In this document: piece by piece, positions 55,001 through 64,000 of the stretch
Position numbering within the stretch: the stretch's first letter is position 1
Layout of the letters: each line of letters starts with the position of its first letter
Source of the DNA: Cladorhizidae sp. MBARI D1340-BT2
Taxonomy: Eukaryota; Porifera; Demospongiae; Poecilosclerida; Cladorhizidae
DNA: 64,000 nt
Assembly (NCBI GenBank): GCA_028752905.1
Contig: JAQNBH010000010.1
Span: 21,189,308 to 21,253,307, forward strand
Reading direction: 5' to 3'
Position numbers and translations under genes: made by a program
The notes under the pieces: model-generated
What the model saw: the letters and a program-made list of their open reading frames with translations, nothing else
What the model was told of the DNA's origin: nothing
Database searches by the model: none

Positions 55001-57140
55001 AAATACACCAATACAAAGATGAAAGGTATGATAATAATTATCAATGCTATTGCTCCAACAATCACTCCAATGATTATAGTTGCAGAACCTAAAAGTCAAT
55101 AATAACAATAGTAATCACATATTACAGATCAAATGAATAAGCTAGCATTTATAATATGATCTGTTAATTGCATTGAAAATTAACCCTGGATTATGTAAAA
55201 GCTAGAGACCGAGGGGGAAAAAATTCCGAACTGAACATTTCCATGTTAGAAGAAGTACACCTTACAAGTAATGGCAAGTGCAAAATGGAAGCAAATTTGA
55301 AGGAAAAAAACAGTTTCTGTTTTTTCCCAGATATTAACATCTATTGGGTACTAGTAGGTCCACATAGTTAGCACATCATTTATGTTTTCATCCAGCCTGT
55401 TTCTAAGGGGCCAAGACTTAGCAATAGGTGGACATATCTGTATGGATAGTTCCTCCACTTAGCCAAGATCTTGATTTATAGTCATTGCTAATGTTGTCAG
55501 TAATTAGCCATTTATAGGCTAGCCATTGATATTATAAATAAACTTAAATGGGACAGGGAATTCAAGGATAATCACTGTGGAGTACCACAATGCATACTTG
55601 CATTATAAATTTTGAACAATATTAGAACTATGTGGTACAGTAAACATAAAATATTACATTTTTTTACTTCTGCTTCAAAAAGTGATGCACTGATACATAA
55701 CTGTGACAATTTTACTATACATCAAGACATTTTCAAACATTGGTGGTGTACCTGTTTTTGTGTTTTCCATTTTTACTGCTTCAGAATCAGGAAGGTCTAC
55801 AGATGATAATTTTAATACACATAATTAATTTACTAAGTCATAGTTAGTAATATACCAGTTTGTGTACCATTCATTTCCGTTGTTTCAGAAATAGAAATGT
55901 TTACTTGAGCATCAACTCCTAAATGAATTCTTTTCTTCACTTCATTTGTGACAGCATGTCCATCAGTGAAATTAATAAATAACAATACAACATTAAAAGT
56001 CTTAGGCATGTTATCAGGTAATATAGGAACTTCGATAAATTGTGATTTATTGCCATATTTTTCAAATGTAAAGGACAATCCAGCTGCAGGAAGGAAAAAA
56101 AATACATTTCATAACAACTTAATGATAGATACTCTATCCAATGATTTGTGTTTTTAATCAAGTCATGATGTGCTTTATCTTTGTATCTTTACCGTAACCA
56201 TAGAGAGATGTTAGCTGATGTACATCCACAAGAAGATAAATCCACAAATCAAGATATCATTAACAAAAATTTGAGGAAACTAACAACATGCACTAAATAC
56301 CAGCACTGTATCATATGCATAACCTGTAAGCTGCTGAGTCATTGCAAACCAGCAAACAAATTTTGCTTCTAGTGATGGGTGTGCGATTAAATTAATAAAG
56401 GTTGAATGATTGTTTCTCAATCTTTGACTATAATTATACCCTATCTGTTTTCCTGAGATTACTAGTCCAGGATTCTGCGGTTTCACTTCCACTGGTTTGT
56501 TTAAATGTTAGTACCTGAGATTACTAGACAAGGATACTAGAGTTAGACCTCCACTGGGTTGCTTAAATGTTAGTTTCTCTGTCTTTTTGTGGAATAAATC
56601 TATGTCCTAAGATTCCTAAATGACTTAGTGCACATAAAAATTTACCTGCTGGGTTGCTTAAATGCTAGTTCATCTGTCCTTTTGTGGAATAAAAAATCTA
56701 TGTCCTAAGATTACTAAATGACTGTGCTCATAAAAATTTACCTGTACATATAATTTAGTGACTTTTATTTTGGAGGAAAACTTGAAGCATCAGATAATAC
56801 ATGGTACATACAGTTTTATGTGAACATTACAGAATTTTGATGTTCTGCAGAATACCTGTTTAACCTTACGAACTCATTTGGCTATTTCTGAATTTTTATT
56901 TCTTTCTATTTTTGTTCGCTAGTTACTATGAACATTTGTTTTGAGCTCACTTCATGAAACAGACATACTTACAAACTTGCTTACCAATAGCAGTCGAGGT
57001 GAAGCTATTATCCACAATACTTGCCCCCAAAATAACTCCAAAATCTTCAAGATTTCCACTGAACAATGATACATTCAGATTGACAGCTTTATCATCATTT
57101 CTGACCGAGTAAATCACTGGATTAAACTGAAAATATAATT
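52088..57140 (-). CDS. Single-pass membrane protein with Calx-beta-like ectodomain (5' end not found)
   Basis: Six exons with canonical GT/AG borders and matching phases: 57140-56985, 56083-55856, 55796-55752, 55088-54950, 52606-52587 and 52299 to a stop at 52088 (or a further donor after 52136). The first two encode a beta-rich domain (FNPVIYSVRNDDKAVNLNVS, SLSGN-like strands, FIEVPILPDNMPKTFNVVLL) that resembles Calx-beta repeats; four N-glycosylation motifs (NVS, NFT, NIS, NGT) fit an outside location. Exon 4 is a ~26-residue hydrophobic helix starting IIIGVIVGAIALII and stopping at MRRKYATK, a typical stop-transfer. Exon 5 is only 20 nt. The last exon gives a ~54-70 residue Tyr-containing cytoplasmic tail (NVSYTVDNFVTYASF). 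Phase consistency across five joints makes this the best-supported host gene. Function (adhesion or receptor) is inference. Confidence 0.7.
52607..54949 (-). other. 2.3-kb intron of the membrane-protein gene
   Basis: Lies between the transmembrane exon and the 20-nt exon. Contains a G-rich tract at 52723-52752, an unassigned 80-codon minus-strand frame (53113-52871), the hammerhead-like copy D, and otherwise A+T-rich sequence. Confidence 0.5.
53462..53529 (-). ncRNA. Hammerhead-ribozyme-like motif, copy D
   Basis: Minus-strand: TCATGGTGAAGGTTAGTCAA, AATGTCGAAGAGTAAATTT, then GGTTGATTATTGCGAAGGTC. The tail is the best preserved part and links it to copies A and B. The core is decayed. A further partial tail (TTTATTATTGAGAAGGGTGA) lies at 53611. 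Confidence 0.35.
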
Positions 57141-57974
57141 CTGGAAGAAAATCAAAGATATTCATATTAAGACACAGATTTTTAGTGACTATGGCTATAA
57201 AAGATAATGATCCTTAACACTATGCAGGTCCAAGACAATAATGACGGATGTTACCAATAATTGCATAGTGCACTTAACACAAGTATGCTAAAGGGTTATC
57301 AAGATTTTCTGCTATATTAATTTAGTAAATACCAAACAAACATGCAACTTACCCAAATTTATTATAGGGAGTATATCTAATACCAATATAAATGGAGCAA
57401 AAAACACTTAGCTTCATTGAAAATTTATTTTAATCCAACTTCAACTATTTAATGAACATTGATGAAATTATAAGATTTGTTTTTGGATACATCTTTATGG
57501 CAATAGATTTTCCATAAAGATGGCAGCTAATGTAAAACATATTTGTGAATGTTAATATGTGTTGTGTGTATTTGTTTGTGTATTTTGGGTGTATGTTTTG
57601 TGTGTCACTATAAGAAAACGAGAATAATAATGTTTTCATCATTTTGCATTAGTGGTAGTGTAGTAGTGATGAAGTAGTAGTACAGGTGGTAAATATTGTA
57701 GTAATAGTAGTATAGCAACAGTTGTAGCAGTACTTGAAGTAGTAGCAGCAGTATATTAGTAATATAGTAGTATTGGTAGTAGTAGTGGTAGAGGACATAG
57801 AGGCAGTAAAGTACAGTCAAATTAACCATCACACACATCTCTAACAGTGCTTACAATCATCATCTAGTTCACAATATGATGCTCGCCAAATGTAACATAT
57901 TATCGTATCATCCTATCGTATCATCATGTTGTTAACCAGCAAAGTTATGACACCATTCCACGATAGAATATGAT
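57141..57974. other. Interval upstream of the first detected exon
   Basis: Presumably intron or 5' flank of the membrane-protein gene. Contains an irregular GTAGTAGTA tract (57650-57790). No further Calx-beta-like exon or signal peptide could be identified. Confidence 0.35.
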
Positions 57975-57979
57975 ACTAT
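57975..57979. repeat. Target-site duplication ACTAT (left copy)
   Basis: ACTAT directly borders the 18-bp LTR rump; the partner is 59088-59092. Confidence 0.8.
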
Positions 57980-57997
57980 TGTCAGAAATCTGCTCTG

Positions 57998-58249
57998 GTA
58001 GTCCCCTTGATCAGCAGGAGATAAGGTTGATACTGCCACCATCTCTATTCCTAACAAAACTCTAAAATAGGCCGTCAATTGCTCCTGTGGCCGACGTCTA
58101 GCTAGGACAGTTGCCTTATATATGTCTAAGAATGTTCCAATTTCAACGATACCCTCATTGAATTTCTGAAGGGTGAGCTTGGGTGCGGGTGGAGGGGTTT
58201 CTGCTGCTGGTGGTGGGCATACTGTTTCTGCCACCTGTAGCAACTTCAT
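57998..58249 (-). pseudogene. gag 5' fragment of the deleted LTR element
   Basis: Reads MKLLQVAETVCPPPAAETPP, then APKLTLQKFNEGIVEIGTFL, LARRRPQEQLTAYFRVLLG and STLSPADQGDYQ, stopping where the LTR rump begins. The L-Q-K-F-N-E ... Y-x-A-T-V-x-A ... L-T-A-Y pattern is the N-terminal capsid part of Gmr1-type gag; its STLSxxxxxDYQ end matches the gag at 1870 in this window. A stop precedes the Met at 58249 in frame (upstream AQQ-stop-LEWE), so the true start lies further 5' or is damaged. Confidence 0.6.
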
Positions 58250-58583
58250 TTCCCACTCAAGCTATTGTTGAGCTCTCCTTCTTCCCACTCATACCATCAC
58301 TCCTCCATTTGTTGCTAATTTATCAGGAACTAGTCCATGGAATCACCTTGGTCGACCCAATTTTCTGGGTTTGCACTCCGGACAACTCAACGTCACTACC
58401 TTCGTTCCTCTGAAGACATTCCAAGAAGAGAGCGAACAGAGGAAAAGACAATAATAATAATAGCCTAGCTACTTTCAGGGTATTCACTCACAAGTCCTCG
58501 AGCAGTATCACTGGACTGTTTCTCCTGTCTCACTATTGCAGCTACTCTAGCTATTTCTCTGCTTCCGAACTCTCCCTTTGGAG

Positions 58584-58602
58584 ATCTCACTGCTGCCACC
58601 AA
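58584..58602 (-). promoter_or_regulatory. Primer-binding site, probably tRNA-Leu type
   Basis: Plus-strand GATCTCACTGCTGCCACCA sits one base inside the LTR. It resembles the 3' end of tRNA-Leu (ending ...CCGCTGCCA plus CCA), with a few mismatches at the distal part. Confidence 0.55.
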
Positions 58603-58603
58603 A

Positions 58604-59087
58604 TGTGAGAAATCTGCTCTGTTGAACCACACTTTAGATCCCTAGTAATTTCTGATGATGCCAAATACTTGTCTAGTAGATCTACTTGCCTCACAACTCT
58701 TATCTACATATCTAATTGATAATAAACTACACTAGGCTTTATCTCAGCCTTTCCTCGCCAACAAAGGTTTAGTGGTTAAGCAGTAATGAATAAGTACAAA
58801 TGCATTGTACAATCTTATTACACAACGGAATCTCCTCCTATCTCACTTAGCTAAGACTAATCAAATCCTACAGAATCCCTTGTTTTCTCATATTCTGCGT
58901 CATCCAGTCACGAGGCTTGGCTGAATGCCAACCAATCCACTATTGTGGATGCTCTCAGAATCTTCTCCCCATAATTGGACTTGTGGTCAGGTGTTGTAGA
59001 TTCCTGCAGTATTGTAGATTCTTGCGGTGTTGTAGGTTCTTGCGGTGTTGGGAGATTGTTGTCTGAATGTCAGATCATTTCCTGACA
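58604..59087 (-). repeat. 5' LTR of the deleted LTR element
   Basis: 484 bp with TG...CA ends. Near its 5' end TGTAGATTCCTGCAGTAT-type units occur three times as a ~24-bp tandem repeat (58998-59045, TGCGGTGTTGTAG). Confidence 0.8.
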
Positions 59088-59092
59088 ACTAT
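59088..59092. repeat. Target-site duplication ACTAT (right copy)
   Basis: ACTAT directly after the LTR end TGACA; partner of 57975-57979. Confidence 0.8.
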
Positions 59093-59099
59093 ATATTAC

Positions 59100-59345
59100 A
59101 ATTGAATAGGAATCTAGTGTTCTGGATACCACAATAGAATAGTGTACTATACAATTACGATGGAATAGGATCTACAAATACTTCTATTCCAGATATCACA
59201 ATACTAATTACGATGGAATAGGATCTACATGTACTTCTATTCCAGATACCACAATAGCTATACAATAGGATCTACATGTACTGATACCACAATACGATAC
59301 TATACAATATGATGGAATAGGATCTACATGTATTTCTATTCCAGC
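59100..59345. repeat. Minisatellite with GATGGAATAGGATCTACA units
   Basis: Three to four units of about 60-70 bp built from CAATACGATGGAATAGGATC, TACATGTACTTCTATTCCAG and ATACCACAATA. Confidence 0.85.
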
Positions 59346-59394
59346 ATGGAACTTTGAGTGTATGACACATCAATATGCTAGAATTTAGCAAGTG

Positions 59395-61065
59395 ATGAAC
59401 TACAAAAATAGGGAGTCGATTAAATCTCTAATCCAATGTACTCACTTCAGAGCTCATCAGCACATTGCACATACTACTAACTTTGACAAACTAGTTGAAT
59501 TGTTAGTGAGTTGTGGTGAAGAGACATTTCAAACCTTTCTTGACAGAGATGGAAGAAATGCAAAGTACACCTCAAAAATGGCTGTAGTAGAGTTTGTGAA
59601 TGCTCTTGGAACATGGGTGGAAGAGTCTCTATTCAAGTGGCCATAAGGCACCCTTTGATAGCATCATGGCTGATGAATGCACTGATGTTACTACCATAGC
59701 GGAGTTGACAATTTGTTGTCGTTGGGTGGAGAGAGTTGTACCAGAAGAACACTTATTTGAAATTTGACTCTTGAAGAAAGCTAATGCTGAAAGTATGCTT
59801 TAGTAGAGTACTGCAAGGAAAAGAACATTCAGTCGGGAAGGCTTATAGGAATGGGATTTGATGGAGCTGCCACCTTCTCTGTGACAAAATAGGAGTTCAA
59901 AGAAGGCTGAAAGAGCTCTCACCTCATGCATTGTTTGTCCACTGTCGTTGTCATGTCCTTCAACTGGCTTATGTGCAAGCTGCTAATGCTTCACCAGGTA
60001 TCAAGCATGTCTACACTACTCTGATGATGTTATGGAAGTTCTTTTATTACTCCCCAAAACGTGCAGAGTCATTAAAGGAGATTCAGAAAGTACTACATCT
60101 TCAAGAGCTCAAGATTGTGAAACCATCAGACACATGCTGGCTTGCACATGAGCATTCAAAGCAGTAAAACCTGGTTACAGCTCGATAGTTCTTGCTCTTA
60201 AAAATATATATGAACCAGAAGCTCTTGGACTAAGTAAAGCCCTTTCTAGTCACTCCACAATGCACCTACTTGACTACATTCTTCCTCAAGTGGCAAAGCT
60301 TAGCCGTGCCTTACAGACCAACCACCTGGACCTCTCCCTTATTTCTAGTCTAGTGGATGCTACTCTTAATTCACTTGATGATACTATATTGCCTTTAGCA
60401 AATTGGGTTTTACAACTACAGGATGCAAGAGAAGAGTTAAAAGCAGAAACAGGTATTGAAGTCACTCATTTAGATATATGCTCTTTTCAAGAAAGAGTGG
60501 GAAAGCCTTTTATGAGACTCATCAAAGATAACATATCCAGCCGGTTTAGATCCTCCCTCAAAAGATGTGTTATCAGCATTCAGTATTTTTTATCCGAAGA
60601 AAGTGCCTAGCCTCTCTACTCATGAGCTACTTTTATATGGAGATAGTTCAATTCAAACTCTCATTGGACAGTTTGGGAGAGATTTACCGGCTAAATCATT
60701 GGAAGGAACTGAATTTAAGAAGGCCGCCATTGTCTCTTCTGACCTCAGTACAGAGTGGAAAACATATCATCAGCTCCTTAATAAGCAGCCAAAAGATCAT
60801 ACAACTGAAGGAATTACTCACCTATGACATGCTTATTAATACCCCATTCTACAAAACTTGCGTCTTTTCCCATTTCTAAACATCAGCAGAACAAAGTTTA
60901 TCTGACATAAAATTATAAAGAATTACCTTCATAACCATTAACTGAACTTAGCCTCTCCAACTTAATGAAAATTGTCATTGAATCTCCCCCAAAAACTCAC
61001 TGATAGTGATTTGGAAGAAATTGTCGACGTGTGGAGTAGGAAAGGTAGACGGATTGCTGTGTAAA
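59395..61065 (+). pseudogene. hAT-like transposase-derived gene (DUF4371/ZNF862-type), pseudogene
   Basis: Plus-strand frames in order: an N-terminal region ending KMAVVEFVNALGTWVEESLF (59645), the first catalytic block SIMADECTDVTTIAEL (59662), a stop at 59763, the second block GMGFDGAATFS (59850), CRCHVLQLAYVQAANAS (59941), KPSDTCWLAHE (60122, where relatives have T-R-W), YILPQVAKLSRALQ (60276), SAFSIFYPKKVPSLS (60575), DLSTEWKTYHQLLNKQP (60740) and finally DSDLEEIVDVWSRKGRRIAV (61000-61060), the end of the hAT dimerisation region. At least five frame changes or stops. The V-E-R-S-F-S dimerisation core between 60880 and 60960 is not visible. A different hAT lineage from copies 1 and 2. Confidence 0.75.
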
Positions 61066-61485
61066 CTCTCTTATCTCATTACATACACTGCCTATGCACT
61101 TTGTCAAGAACTCATCAACATCAATAATGAATTTTAATTACACGATTTCCAGGGTTGAGGGGGGGGGGGGGGCAAAAAAATTCGAAGGGCGGGGGCAGAT
61201 ACCTAATTGTTATGTGCAATATACCCACCTCCACGTCAACACCAAAATTTGGAGTTCACTTCCGCCACATCCCAAAAACTCAAAAATCCTATGAAACCCT
61301 TCAAACACAAACACAACCCCCAAGATGGCATTTGTGAAACTTTGTCACATCTTTAACCATTATACCCCCCCCCCCCCCTCCCCACCCTTAAAATCCAGAT
61401 TCCTCCAGTTGCCCCCCCCCCCCCCCCCCCCATCCCCCTGGACAATTTTCTAAATGAAACCTTGCAAAGAAATTTCCAAATTAGA
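61066..61485. other. Interval with long G and C homopolymers
   Basis: Runs of G at 61159-61172 and of C at 61366-61378 and 61413-61431. Nothing coding is supported. Homopolymers of this length are common sites of assembly error. Confidence 0.4.
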
Positions 61486-61915
61486 TAGGTAAAGAGTTTC
61501 AAGGTATTGTGTATTCAAGTAGTTGTCTATTGGTAACTAAAGGAGTTTCAACTAGCCATGTATTGTTAGCTAAAGGAGTTTTCAAGGATTGTGCTAAAGG
61601 AGATTTAAAGATCTAGGCATTGGTAGCTAAAGGAGTTTCCAGGATAGGTTTATTAGTAACTAAGGATTTAATGGAGGTGTGTATTGGTAGATAAAGGACT
61701 TGCCAAGAGCTGTGTGTTGTAGCCAAAGGAATTTCAAGTAGCAATGTATTGGTAAGTAAAGGAGTTTCCAGGAGTTGTGTATTGGTAGCTAAAGGTGTTC
61801 AATAAGCTGTCTATTGGTAGCTAAAGGAGTTTCAAGGAGCTGTGTATGGTAGCTAAAGCAGTTGCAAAGAGCTTTTTTGTAGCTAAAGGAGTTTCAAGAA
61901 GCTGTGTACTGGTAG
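61486..61915. repeat. ~35-bp minisatellite (TTGGTAGCTAAAGGAGTTTC units)
   Basis: About 12 diverged units of TTGGTAGCTAAAGGAGTTTC followed by AAGGAGCTGTGTA. Confidence 0.85.
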
Positions 61916-62104
61916 CTAGCATGGAGGCCAACTTTAATATTGCAGTGCTTCTCTCCCATATATATAGAACTGCTGCAAATATTTAGCCAACAACAGCCAC
62001 AATATGTAGCATCATCAATGTGACAAAAATTAACTTTAACTGTAATAGTAGTACAATGGGTAAGACGTATCAGTCGATATGCCTTCAATTTCAAAGGAAT
62101 ATCA
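61916..62104 (-). other. Unassigned Cys-rich short frame
   Basis: A minus-strand frame (62094-61894) contains HIDDATYCGCCWLNICSSS. Cysteine-rich but with no family pattern I recognise; part of it overlaps the minisatellite. Confidence 0.2.
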
Positions 62105-62570
62105 GACTGATAAGCTGTGTGTGTTGTGTGTGTGTGTGTGTTGTATGTGTGTCTGATTGGGTGTGTGTGTGTTGTGCGTGTTTGTAATTGTGTGTGTTGT
62201 GTGTGTGTGTGTGCATGTGTGTTGTGTGTGTTGTGTGTATGTGATTGTATGCATGTGATTGTGTGTGCATGTTGTGTTTATGTGTGATTGTGTGTGTATG
62301 TGATTGTGTGTGGGTTGTGTGTGTTGTATGTGTGTGCTGTGTGTGTGTGTTGTGTTGTGTGTGTGGTTTGTGTGTTGTGTGTGTGTTGTGTGTATGTTGT
62401 ATGTGTGTGTGTTTTGTGTGTTATGTGTGTGTGTTGTGTGTGTGTGTGTTGTGTGTTGTGTGTGTGTGATTGTGCATGTCTATGTGATTTTGTGTGGGTT
62501 TGGTGTATTGTTGTGTGTATGTGATTGTGTGTGGTTTGTGTTGTGTGTGTTGTGTGTGATGTTCAAGTAT
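62105..62570. repeat. GT-rich low-complexity tract
   Basis: About 460 bp of TGTGTG with interspersed TTGTG, TATGTG and GATTGTG units. Long frames of Cys and Val (C-V-C-V) across it are artefacts. Confidence 0.95.
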
Positions 62571-63599
62571 TACATTGGTATCCTGCACATGTTGGCACAA
62601 TTGTCTAATATAATATTCAACAAAAGCTCCAGTTGTCATTCATCTTTGGCAAATATTTGTGATGATATCGAAAAAGTGACACTTTTTAAAAAGTATGTAA
62701 ATGACCATTATCATATACTGGAATGTTTGGTAGTGAATTTAACTTAGCAGTTGGGCAGATTGACAGAGGCACCAACATATTTAGTTCCTATAGGGTCTAT
62801 CATTATTAAACTGGTAGGTAATTTTTTCATATTGCAAGAGTAATATGCACGGTTCAAATATTTCTAAAAGTGAGGCTCCAAACAAGTCTTTCATTTTGGT
62901 GGTACAAAGAACGAGGGCAAATGGTTCGCAATATTGCAACCAAGAAGAAATATTTATTTGTAGTTATTTTCTCTCTCTGTCATGGGGGAATTCTTCACGT
63001 ACACACCTACTCTTGCCTCTTCACCTACTCTCAGATATATTTTGTGTAAGAGCAAAGACAGGAAGGGGGTATCTTCGCTATCCACACCTACAAGCAAAAC
63101 GTTTGGCTCATGAGACTCTTTTTCACCTACTCAGATGCCTAATAAATGTGATCTCTCTGGACTATTTGCATGAAAAACATCTATGCCAGAATGGCACTCT
63201 TGATATTATTAGACTCCATGAGTATCTCGACACAAATTTGCAACATTTTAGTCGCTGCAATTGCTTTGTCAAGAAATAGCTGTTGCCATGGTTTCATTGC
63301 ACATGATGCTCAAGCCACTAGCTAAATTAAAATCCGCTAATTTAAATTTCCTCAATGGTTGAGGCCAATCCACCAAATTTAATTCCTGACAAATTGTCCA
63401 GCTATACAGTACCTATATGGCAATACACCAACTTGAGTAATGGATTAGAGATAGCTTTGGCATTAGCATTAGTATTGGATCGAAGACTGCCCCACTGGTA
63501 TCTATCAGTGCAACTTCCAAAAAATTTACAAAATAATCTGTAAAGCTAAACTACAATTGGACACAGATGTGCAATAGACAACCAAACAAAAAACAGATA
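62571..63599 (+). other. Interval with unassigned plus-strand frames
   Basis: Three successive frames on the same strand: 62571-62747 (SSSCHSSLANICDDIEKV), 62845-63279 (144 codons, with RGYLRYPHLQAKRLAHETLF and LHEYLDTNLQHFSRCNCFVK) and 63355-63543 (MVEANPPNLIPDKLSSYTVP). Their spacing and orientation suggest one decayed gene or several exons, but I recognise no domain and no clear splice pairs. Confidence 0.3.
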
Positions 63600-63945
63600 C
63601 AATGGTGCTATCATTATGCAAAGATAAATATGTTGCTATCACTATGCAGAGATACATAATGTTGCTATCACTACACAGAGATACATATCTTGCTATCACT
63701 ATGCAGAGATACATATCTTGCTATCACTATGCATAGATAAATATGTTGCTATCACTACGCTGAGATACATATGTTGCTATCAATATGCAGAGATACATAT
63801 CTTGCTAACTATGCAGAGATACACATGTTATGATTATGCAGAGATACATATCTTGCTATCACTGTGCAGAGATTGTTGCTATCATTATGCAGAGATACAT
63901 ATGTTGCTATCATAATGCAGAGATACTGTGTTACTATCATTATGC
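63600..63945. repeat. ~30-bp minisatellite (TGCTATCACTATGCAGAGAT units)
   Basis: About 11 units of TTGCTATCACTATGCAGAG followed by ATACATATG, with minor variation. Open frames across it are artefacts of the period. Confidence 0.9.
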
Positions 63946-64000
63946 AGATGCTACCTACCTGTTAATTCAACTCCTAACCTTCAAGGTTTATGCACTTACA

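Larger units (their letters stand above)
57980..59087 (-). mobile_element. Internally deleted Gmr1-like LTR retrotransposon with intact target duplication
   Basis: On the minus strand: a 484-bp 5' LTR (59087-58604; TGTCAGGAAATG ... TTTCTCACA), a primer-binding site, an untranslated leader, a 5' part of gag (to about 57998), and then only the last 18 bp of a 3' LTR (57997-57980; CAGAGCAGATTTCTGACA, one change from the 5' LTR end). Flanks are ACTAT at 57975-57979 and 59088-59092. So protease, pol and nearly all of the 3' LTR were lost in one internal deletion after or during insertion. Confidence 0.8.

Noticed and set aside
61894..62094. Cys-rich minus-strand frame as an exon of the membrane-protein gene
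   Set aside because: Cys spacing fits no EGF, SRCR or similar module, part of it overlaps a minisatellite, and no phase-1 splice sites were found.
62245..62524. Cys/Val-rich reading frames
   Set aside because: Pure consequence of the TGTGTG tract; all plus-strand frames are open.

Overview
This is a nuclear window from a multicellular animal, A+T-rich, intron-containing and crowded with transposons. There are no operons, ribosome-binding sites or tRNAs that I can see. The mix of TE families (CsRn1-type and Gmr1-type Ty3/Gypsy, DUF4371/ZMYM-like hAT, a DUF7869-type gene, an invertebrate 'Mutator-like' transposase, Tigger/pogo, Penelope-like ribozyme motifs) and one membrane gene with a Calx-beta-like ectodomain suggest a non-bilaterian invertebrate. 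A demosponge is my best guess, but that is inference; no marker gene here proves it.

Layout. 1-1915 (-): Gmr1-like Ty3/Gypsy remnant with gag, protease, then integrase, running off the left edge. 1998-4476 (+): decayed hAT. 4594-15559 (-): a DUF7869-type gene cut in two. Its tail (4594-4848) and head (13739-15559) are parted by an 8.9-kb block made of three copies of a composite unit (a ~32-bp minisatellite, a 24-bp minisatellite and a conserved A+T-rich core). A second hAT (6563-8348) and a truncated CsRn1-like gypsy (8349-10826) sit inside that block. 16063-17265: two more minisatellites. 18273-19247: an internally deleted Tigger. 19413-27557 (+): a Mutator-like transposase gene, itself broken by a fresh, full-length CsRn1 retrotransposon (19954-24278, identical LTRs, intact 1352-residue ORF) and by a palindromic TTAA-type MITE (25765-27469). 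28050-29103: DDE transposase pseudogene. 30159-31060: piggyBac-like remnant. 31-40.7 kb: mostly unassignable sequence. 40780-44495 (-): a second Gmr1-like fragment abutting a standard Ty3/Gypsy fragment. 44.7-45.4 kb: minisatellite. 45525-46920: orphan first exon, perfect-looking palindrome, third CsRn1-like fragment. 48790-49680 (+): LINE reverse transcriptase remnant. 52088-57140 (-): the only convincing host gene, six phase-matched exons of a single-pass membrane protein. 57980-59087: an internally deleted LTR element with its target duplication intact. 59395-61065 (+): third hAT-like pseudogene. 61.5-64 kb: minisatellites, a GT-rich tract and unrecognised reading frames.

How it fits together. 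Apart from the membrane-protein gene, almost everything recognisable is selfish DNA at different ages, nested several layers deep. The youngest event is the CsRn1 insertion at 19954-24278. The most unusual objects are the satellite-carrying composite unit that splits the DUF7869 gene at a clean in-frame junction, and four dispersed copies of a hammerhead-ribozyme-like motif (33.2, 49.9, 51.2 and 53.5 kb).
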